In this document: positions 51,001 through 60,000 of the stretch, one piece after another
Layout: each line of letters begins with the position of its first letter
How positions within the stretch are numbered: the first letter of the stretch is position 1
Source of the DNA: Mytilus edulis
Lineage: Eukaryota > Mollusca > Bivalvia > Mytilida > Mytilidae
Assembly: GCF_963676685.1 (NCBI RefSeq)
Contig: NC_092349.1
Span: 79,310,604 to 79,374,603 of the forward strand
Direction: 5' to 3'
DNA: 64,000 bases
The notes under the pieces: generated by a model
Databases searched by the model: none
What the model was told of the DNA's origin: nothing
Seen by the model: the letters and a program-made list of their open reading frames with translations, nothing else
Program-made: the position numbers and the translations under genes

Positions 51001-54000
51001 GCTCAGTGTAAAATATCGACAAATATAATGCCTACCCATGTTAAAATGAGCATAGAGCATGACATGAAGGAATTGTTTCTTAATTTAAAACTGAAGAACA
51101 CATATTAGGTAGTTGACTTTATTTACAGTGTATGTAGACTGTGGAGAGCTAGAAGACAAGAAGGCTATCATTGAATACGAGTATACTGTCGGGTATGCTG
51201 AAGCCAAGTTCCAGTGCAAACGACCTCTACCGGGCCAAATTGGAAAAGAGACTTTTTATTGTTTGATGTCAGGAAAATGGGGTGGACCAAATGTTCAATG
51301 TGGTCGTAAGTACTTTAAATGATCTTTGAAATACTTCAATCAAATGATAAAGCATAAGATACTATTAGAAACATAGGTCACATACTTCACGGTGGGTATG
51401 GTTGTCCTGCAAGAGAACGTACTGTGCTGGTGATTTGGTCCTGACGGGTGCTGGTGATCAATGAAAAAATGTAAACAAAGACGAAAATGATGATTTTTGA
51501 CGTTTTCACTCATAAAAAATGGAAGAAAACAGTTGAGATTTTTCAATTTTGTTTCTTATGGGTTCATATATAAATCATTAAAAAGTTGACCCTCTAAACT
51601 GTTTCAGTAAGCGTAACACAAAAATGCTCAATTTCAGAAAATCTCGAACTGAAAAAATAAAACAAAAATGCTCATAGAGTCCGCTTTCTATACCGCAATC
51701 CACACGACAAAACTATTTTGTGAAAAAAACATTGCAATTTATTAAAATTTAGCATTTTCTCAATTTATTCATGTCCTGATACTGTGCTGGTGGGTCCTGT
51801 CATTGTGCTGGTGGGTCCTGATACGGTGCTGGTGATTTTGGATAAGAAGTTGGTCATATTTGAAACAAATGTTACAAAATCAATAAAATTGGGCAGATAA
51901 TTGTTGTCAATAGGATCTATGACTCCTATTTTAGCTCTTGTGCATCCATTTGGCTGTTTAATGTGTGTTTTCAAATGATCGTAACTTGTATTAAATAATT
52001 ACATAAAAGGGCAACATCTTTCGTCCAATATCAGATAACAATATATAGTATCTAAAATAAGAATAGTTCATTAAGATATTAAATGCCCCTTAAATTGATG
52101 CTTCAACAATGATCAAAGCCCATGCCGCATAGACATGTTTGTTAGCGCTCCGCATACCCCTCCCCACTTTCATCCAACCAATCCTCCTCATTTCCTCCTT
52201 CATTGTTACAGTGGTGTACCAACACAACAATTTATTACATAAAATAATAACACAAAGACACACATTATTGAATAACGAATGCTTGCAGGTACTGAAAGCT
52301 AGTTCAAAGCTGCATTTTCAACTTATAGATAAACCATGTTCTCATATACAAAAATCCCAATCGTGTCGATGAAAAAAGTCTCAAAACTTAAGTTCACATT
52401 TCAATGTTTGATGAAGCAGAACTTTAAAAATGTGCAGTGAATCTTGTGCTCACAACATTTATTGTCATAATTATGTTTACATAAGACTTACAAAGGAATT
52501 AAGCAGGTACCAAGAAATATTTTACACTTCAATTTAATGATCATGAATGGAAGGAAATGGTATGGAAGTTACATAGGACAAAAAGAAATTGATAGTATTT
52601 TTGGGCGAAAGACTTAAACGCTTCTTTGCATTATATAGTACAGCTCTTCTATAAAAGCATGCAAAAAAACTTTGATTGACTTGCATGCTATGTTTGCTTG
52701 GATGTTTTCAAACAATAGGTAGGCGGAGTTTCAATACATACTGGGATTTGATTGGACAAATACAAACTGACAGGAATTGAAGTTAATGTTTATTGTCCAA
52801 ACAAATTGTAGTATATAGTAAACAGACTACTTACCTGTCGTTTACAAACATCCAAACAATCATAGCAAGCAATTTAATCAATGGTTTGCTTTGCATATAT
52901 TTATAGAAGAGCTGTAAATTCTAAAAAAAGAAATTGTGTTGTCGTAGATGGTTAAATCCTCAATAAAATCTCAATAACTTTGTTGGAACGAGTAAAGGTT
53001 TTAAATCAAATTTTCGTGGACTTTTTAGCTTCCACCCTGACGAGGTATGTTAGCTGTTCTTATGCTGTTGCACCTGACGCACGGAAACTTTCCGTTTCCA
53101 TCTTCTTTTCTGAAATATTTTACCCAGTTCATACTTGACAGGATTGTTATCCTAGTAAAAGGTGTAACCAATGAATTGAACACAAGTTAAAAATTCCACA
53201 ATACTATATAATTCATTTTATGTGTCAATTTGTTTAGAAAAAAGTCGAAAAGAAGAGAGTTTTTTTAATGTCATGACTATCTGCCGCTTTCTAGATCTAT
53301 GCTTAGCATTTGCAGATGACATGGACTCCTCACCCTGGTGACCCTGCTGCCTTTCATAACTTTATCCGTATACATGTATTAATAGATAAACAAAAGGCTG
53401 CAAATGGTATTTTTGTATTTAAAATGATTCGTTGTAACGAGAATATTTGTGGTGAATGGAAACTGTGAGGGTCAAAATCTTAAATTGCTTCTAAATGTTG
53501 CTGGACCCATTTTTCGTTATCTGATCTGAATTTTCTGAAATGTGCAAGGTAGATAGACATTGATTTTTTTTACTCGGTAAGTTTTGCCCTAATTGCTTGA
53601 ACATTTGCAATATTAAAGCCGATTTCAATGAGTGTGTAGACAAAGGGAATATCTTTGGTTATCTTGCTTGCTGAACAGAAAAGTCATTGTTAGATTATGT
53701 AAACTACCCTACTTTAAGAGTAGACTAGTCCGACAAGTGACACATCTTTCTGTCTGTAGGACCAGGCTACTTCGAAAGGAGGGTAATATACCTTACCTAA
53801 CAATGACTTCACGGTTTAGCTAACAAGCAAGCTAACCAAAGATATAACCTTTGTCTACATACTCTCTGAACCCCTATCCCGGCCTGTTTTTTAGGAGGGT
53901 GTCTAAAAATGGTTGATTACAGACAGTCGAGTACGCATTTTACTTTCCAGGCGTGTTTACGTTGATTGTTAAAGTCCTGAAAACGGATAGATGGAAACAA

Positions 54001-57000
54001 AAATGTTTGATTTATCTGGCTTTAGATTCAGTTTTTTTAAATATAAATTAAGGCTACATTTTAATATAATAATACTAAGAATTCACAATATAAAAAAATG
54101 CAGAAAAAAAATGGAGAAGTGAAATATCTTTGTAAGGAGTCATAACTACAGAGATGGTGTGTTTGACACACAAAACTTAAAAGCTTGGTGATATTACCAA
54201 TATTAAAATAAAAGTGTATTTTAGGTGGGTATTTTTTCCATTTACTCATTTTCAATTATAATTAAGGCACATTTGATTTTTATTCATAAAAATATTTAAA
54301 TATAGAAAAGTAGGACACATTGTTCACTTCCTCCCCTGTAATTCTTTATCAAAAATATTTATTTATTTTGGAATTTTGAAATGAAAAAGCTAAGAAATCT
54401 TAGTTTTGTTAGTGTTCTCTAGGTTATCTCGTCTTCATTCTCTGACATATTCTCTGGCATATTCTAGTCTGCCCTTTCATAAAATAGTGATTTTTTTTTA
54501 GTGTTCTATCGTACTTTCGAAAAAAAATTACCTGATAACCGTTCAGACAAAAAAGTAATGTTGAAAACATCTTACAGATACAGCAAGTGATTCTTAATAG
54601 CTGTAAGATACATTTTTCTTTTAAAATACAACTTTTAAATCTTACGGGAAACTATTCAAAGCTTAATTGGATAAAGGCAGATGTGGTGTGAGTGCCAATG
54701 AGACAACTCTCCATCCAAATAACAATTTAAAAAAGTAAACCATTATAGGTTAAAGGACGGCCTTCAACACGGAGCCTTGGCTCACACCGAACAACAAGCT
54801 ATAAAGGGCCCCAAAATTACTAGTATAAAACCATTCAAACGGGAAAACCAACGGTCTAATCTATATAAACAAAACGAGAAACGAGAAACACGTATATATT
54901 ACATAAACAAACGACAACTACTGTACATCAGATTCCTGACTTAGGACAGGTGCAAACATTTGCAGCGGGATTAAACGTTTTAATGGATCCAAACCTTCTC
55001 CCTTTTTCTGAAACAATAGCATAACATTACAACATAGAAAAACATACGATAAAATATCAATTGGCAGACTTAACTCAATCAAAAAACGTATGATTACACA
55101 ATGAACGAATAAATTTGATCTGCGATATCTGAATACAAATGCACAGTTAAATAAATATTAGAGACAAACATTCATGACCAAATAGCTGACAAACAAATTC
55201 AAACACACTGAGAAATATTTAACCAATCAATGTTCACTATAGAAAAAAACCGGTTTTTTATAATCTTGAAGTTTTTAACACTTCCACTGTAACCTCGCTC
55301 TAACTTACCCACATCCCCTCCAAAAAAAACACAAACAAATCCGCAATACTATTGTCTTTTTATAGTCAGCACTCAATTGTTCACAAACAAATGTGTTTTA
55401 AGCTGCTAAAGACATATGATTCAAACGCTCAGAAAGTTCTTTGTTCTATATTTTTGCTCTCCATTTTTATGCAAAACCTTTTACATTTTTATTTATGGGT
55501 TATTGTTGAAGGTCGTACAATGACGTATGGTTGTTAACACATATTTCCTTTGGTTTCTTATGGAAATTTGTCCATTGACAACAAACATACCACATCATCT
55601 ACTTTATATAGGTATTGTATAAATTACAACGTATTTTGGTGATCTTGCAAAATGATCGTAATCCCGAAAATCGTAAACATATTTTCTTATCTTCAAAGGG
55701 GGCAAGAAGGGTTCCATTAACAGGCCAATAAATAAAATTACAGTTAATTTTAAAAAGAATAAAAAATAGGGGTAATTTTTCTCTCATAATAACAGGAAAC
55801 AGATTCATAACGATGTCAATTTCAGGAAAGCAGACAACAGTTAATTAGTCAATAACAGTACAGCATCAATTATCTTGAATATATGCCACTTTTAACTAAA
55901 ATATAAAGGCACCGAACCAGGACATAGGAGCACAGAACCAGGACCGTTTTTCTTATCACCAGCACATCGTCAGGACAATTCCGTTTAACGAACTTGCACG
56001 ACTTTTGCAATATAATATTGTTGTAATATACTTTGCATGGTACTTATGACGCATCAGAGAAAAATTAAGCAACAAAACAGTCGTTTTATTGCCGTTCTGA
56101 TACAATGTAAACAAACCCACCAGCACAGAATCAGGACCCACCAGCACCCGTCAGGACCGAATCACCAGCACAGTACGTTCTCTCGCAGGACAACCATACC
56201 CACCGTGACTTGGACATTATCTGAAGTGCCCGAAATTTTAGGATCTGTCATGGGTCATTGAAATAATTTTAACAATTCCGAGATAAAATGTATTAAATTC
56301 TAAGACATACATTTTATGTTAAAGTTATCTATGAATGTGTGGTTTTCTATTTTGTTGTTTTAATTTCACTATGAAAATCATTTGATGATTACATTATTGT
56401 TTTTTATTGCGCCTATTGATCAATAAGATATTTTAAGTGCATAGTTGTAGGTGAATTCATGGTCAACTTGAAAGGATTTTCACACGAATAATTTTATCAT
56501 TGTATCAAATGGTTATGTATTTACCTTTTTCCTGATGTGTATTAACCTCACCTCACCTACCTCACATATCATCTTCATGCCGGTCGCTATGTAAGGTGGC
56601 ACGGTAGTATTTGCATTCCAGAATTTAGGTTGCTCTTTTGTGTACCCTACTTAGGTTAATGTATCTAAACAGTGTGATTGGACAAAATATACAGTATCAA
56701 CTGAACATACTTTCCCAAACTGAGGGATGAATCAGGTGTAGAAAAATATGAAATAATTTTACATACAGATGAAAATGAATTTTTGAGATTTTTTTTAAAT
56801 TTTTTATTCACTGCACCATAAAAGACCTAAAAGTACTAGTGGCCTTAGGTTTTCAAAAATAGCAAAAAAAGTAAACGGTCATGATACATATTCAAATTCA
56901 TTTCTGAATAGTAGAATGAAAGTACTTCAGTTAACTGTGAATGTAGAATGTTTTGCAGTGTTAGAAAGTGTTGAAAATTCTAAAAAGGCTATCATTATCC

Positions 57001-60000
57001 CTATGGGCCAGGAAATACTACCGTGCCACCTTAAGGGGGATATACATTTTTGCACTAAATCAATAAAGGAATTTATTTTACCTATGCAATTTGTAAGTTT
57101 ATCAATAAAAAGTTGATTTAGAGCAACTATGATAAAAACAAGCCTTAAATTCCACCCCTGAGAGTAAAAATTGCTGATTCAGCAAATTTTGCCTGATCTG
57201 TGGGTAATAATGTAAAAATTTACCTAGAAAGTAGAACTTCATTATTTTTATGTAACTTGCAATACATTTTTAATTACAAGTGCTCGCTTTAACTTTTCGC
57301 ATTGTCTGACACATGTGCAACCACTGAAATTTGAGACGCGACATTCTTCGGTTGCATGTACATCCTACTATTTTCATCGAAATAAATAAATTGCATAATT
57401 TCTTATTTTTTTCAACACAAGTACAGCTATACTAGTTTTCTGCATGTTTAATTTGTAGTTGTGATGTAACATGACACCAGTAGCAGCTTTTGGGGAACCA
57501 GTAAGTGGTTAAGGGGTCCTTACTTATTCATTTAGCTCTCATATTTGTCTGAAATAGAGATAGAAATTGGTTTTTTTTTACATTGACTAGACATTATTTT
57601 TGACAAAGAATGTTTTTATGATGTTATATCAGCAAGATTAAATGGTTTATTCATTTTCCATGCAAATATCATTAATTGTTAAGATTTTCTGACATTGAAA
57701 AACATAATAAAGGCAAATTGATTAAGTAAGGGGACATAATTTAACTTAATGCATACATGAGAAATAGACAAACAGTCAACTTAGAGATGTATTCTAGTAC
57801 ATGTATTGTGAAAAAGATTTTAGAATAATAGTTAAGTGCAATCTAAAGACTCTTGTTGTATAGCCCTCATAATCTGGAAATGTTTAAAGTAGTATAAGGC
57901 ATGCTGTAAAATGTGGAATGGACTTTAATCTCATTTTTCATGATTTGGTGCTTAAACTGTTTCTTTCAGTCAGATTAACCATAAATAGAGTTGGCAATCC
58001 AATATTTCCTCCTGAATCACCATGTTTGATTTCTGTGTTGATTTGAAACATCATATATTTGGGTTTTGTTTACTCCTTAAGTAAAAATGGTAAGATGAAA
58101 AAAAAGTGAAAATCTGCCAGATGGGGTAGGGATGTAATGTTTCATTTTTTTTTGGTAAGAAATAAGTGCAGACTAGTATTCTTTATTGTAATATGCCCCA
58201 AAGTAAGAAGTCTATGTATCATAGGTGTCATGACTGGTTTCAAGTTTGTTATGTCTTGGTTAAGGTGGCACGGTAGTATTTGCATTCCAGAATTTAGGTT
58301 GCTCTTTTGTGTACCCTACTTAGGTTAATGTATCTAAACAGTGTGATTGGACAAAATATACAGTATCAACTGAACATACTTTCCCAAACTGAGGGATGAA
58401 TCAGGTGTAGAAAAATATGAAATAATTTTACATACAGATGAAAATGAATTTTTGAGAATTTTTTTAAATTTTTTATTCACTGCACCATAAAAGACATAAA
58501 AGTACTAGTGGCCTTAGGTTTTCAAAAATAGCAAAAAAAAGTAAACGGTCATGATACATATTCAAATTCATTTCTGAATAGTAGAATGAAAGTACTTCAG
58601 TTAACTGTGAATGTAGAATGTTTTGCAGTGTTAGAAAGTGTTGAAAATTCTAAAAAGGCTATCATTATCCCTATGGGCCAGGAAATACTACCGTGCCACC
58701 TTAAGACCCTGATACATTTTCGTTCTTTAACTGTAATGTGCCTTAAGCTTGAACATTTTTGTATTTACAGTCTATTGTTACGAGCCACCTATGTTGCGAC
58801 CGGAACAGGAAGTCATATACAAATATGTCGGTACTGCCATATATGCAAATTACAAATGTACCTCCTACCCTGATGCTGTATCAACGCCTTCATGTGCAGT
58901 ATCTAGATGTACTGCTCCAGATACATGGGTACCAGCGTCGTTATCATGTCACGGTAATTATTTATCACCAAATATAAGAGCATAAATCTATCTATGAACT
59001 TTAATTCTACACACAAAATTTATTAATAAGATACTGCATAGAGATAAGATATTAGTAAGTATATATAGTGTATTTCTAATAAGCTATGCGCAAGAGTTAT
59101 ATTAATGAGTTATATTAAAAATATGCATTTAGGTTATTCAAATGATAGATGATCACGAACGACGATGCATATACTGTATAGCCTTATTGAATCTGACAAT
59201 AAAGTCATTCATGAATACTATTTAACAATATATCTGTTTTGATGTCTTGAAATCAGTTTTGACCAGTGTGATGAATTCTATAAACCAAAAGTAAATTGAT
59301 GTTTTGCCCTGAAATTTTCTGTCATATCAATTAGGTAAACTGTACTTTGCAAGTTTCATGCAAGCCATGCATATATGTTTTGTTCCTCTTTACTAAAACA
59401 AATATCAAATGCATATCATTTATCAAATTGTATACAATTTCATGTTATGAAACATTATAGATGATAAAACACAACATTGTTTCACCCAGAATATGCATTA
59501 AACCATTCATGTCTGCTTATCATTTATCATCTCTCTGCAAGCCATCAATTTTACTTACATTTAATTTAAAATGCTACATGAACAAATATTCTATTCATCT
59601 CCTATATACATTGAACAAGATTTCTGGAAAATGATGCACATTTTCGTCATGGGGTAAAATTTCGAGTTTATCTTAACCTTCCAGGCTTCATTTTAGGTGC
59701 CTTTTTGATTTGTCAACTCGTCAACGTTTGCATAAGACTGCAGTCATATAATTTGGTCTCGAAGATCACCAAACAGACCTTCATTGTCGAAGTGCACATC
59801 TTGTGTGCAAGAACAGTTTTACCGTTAATGTTATTTGTCCTTCATAGTAGATGACATTCAATATCTTTACACCCAAAACACCTTTTACTACGGAAACATT
59901 GCTATATTTGACAAAGTCGTTGACCATTAGATTTGATCAACACATTCTGAACATACTATCATAGACTCAAAATCCGCATCTCCTACTGAACAGACTTTGT

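Noticed and set aside
56916..57116. 66-codon frame whose first 39 residues recur at 58586
   Set aside because: The shared part lies wholly within the two copies of the TTAA MITE, so identity reflects the element and not a gene family.
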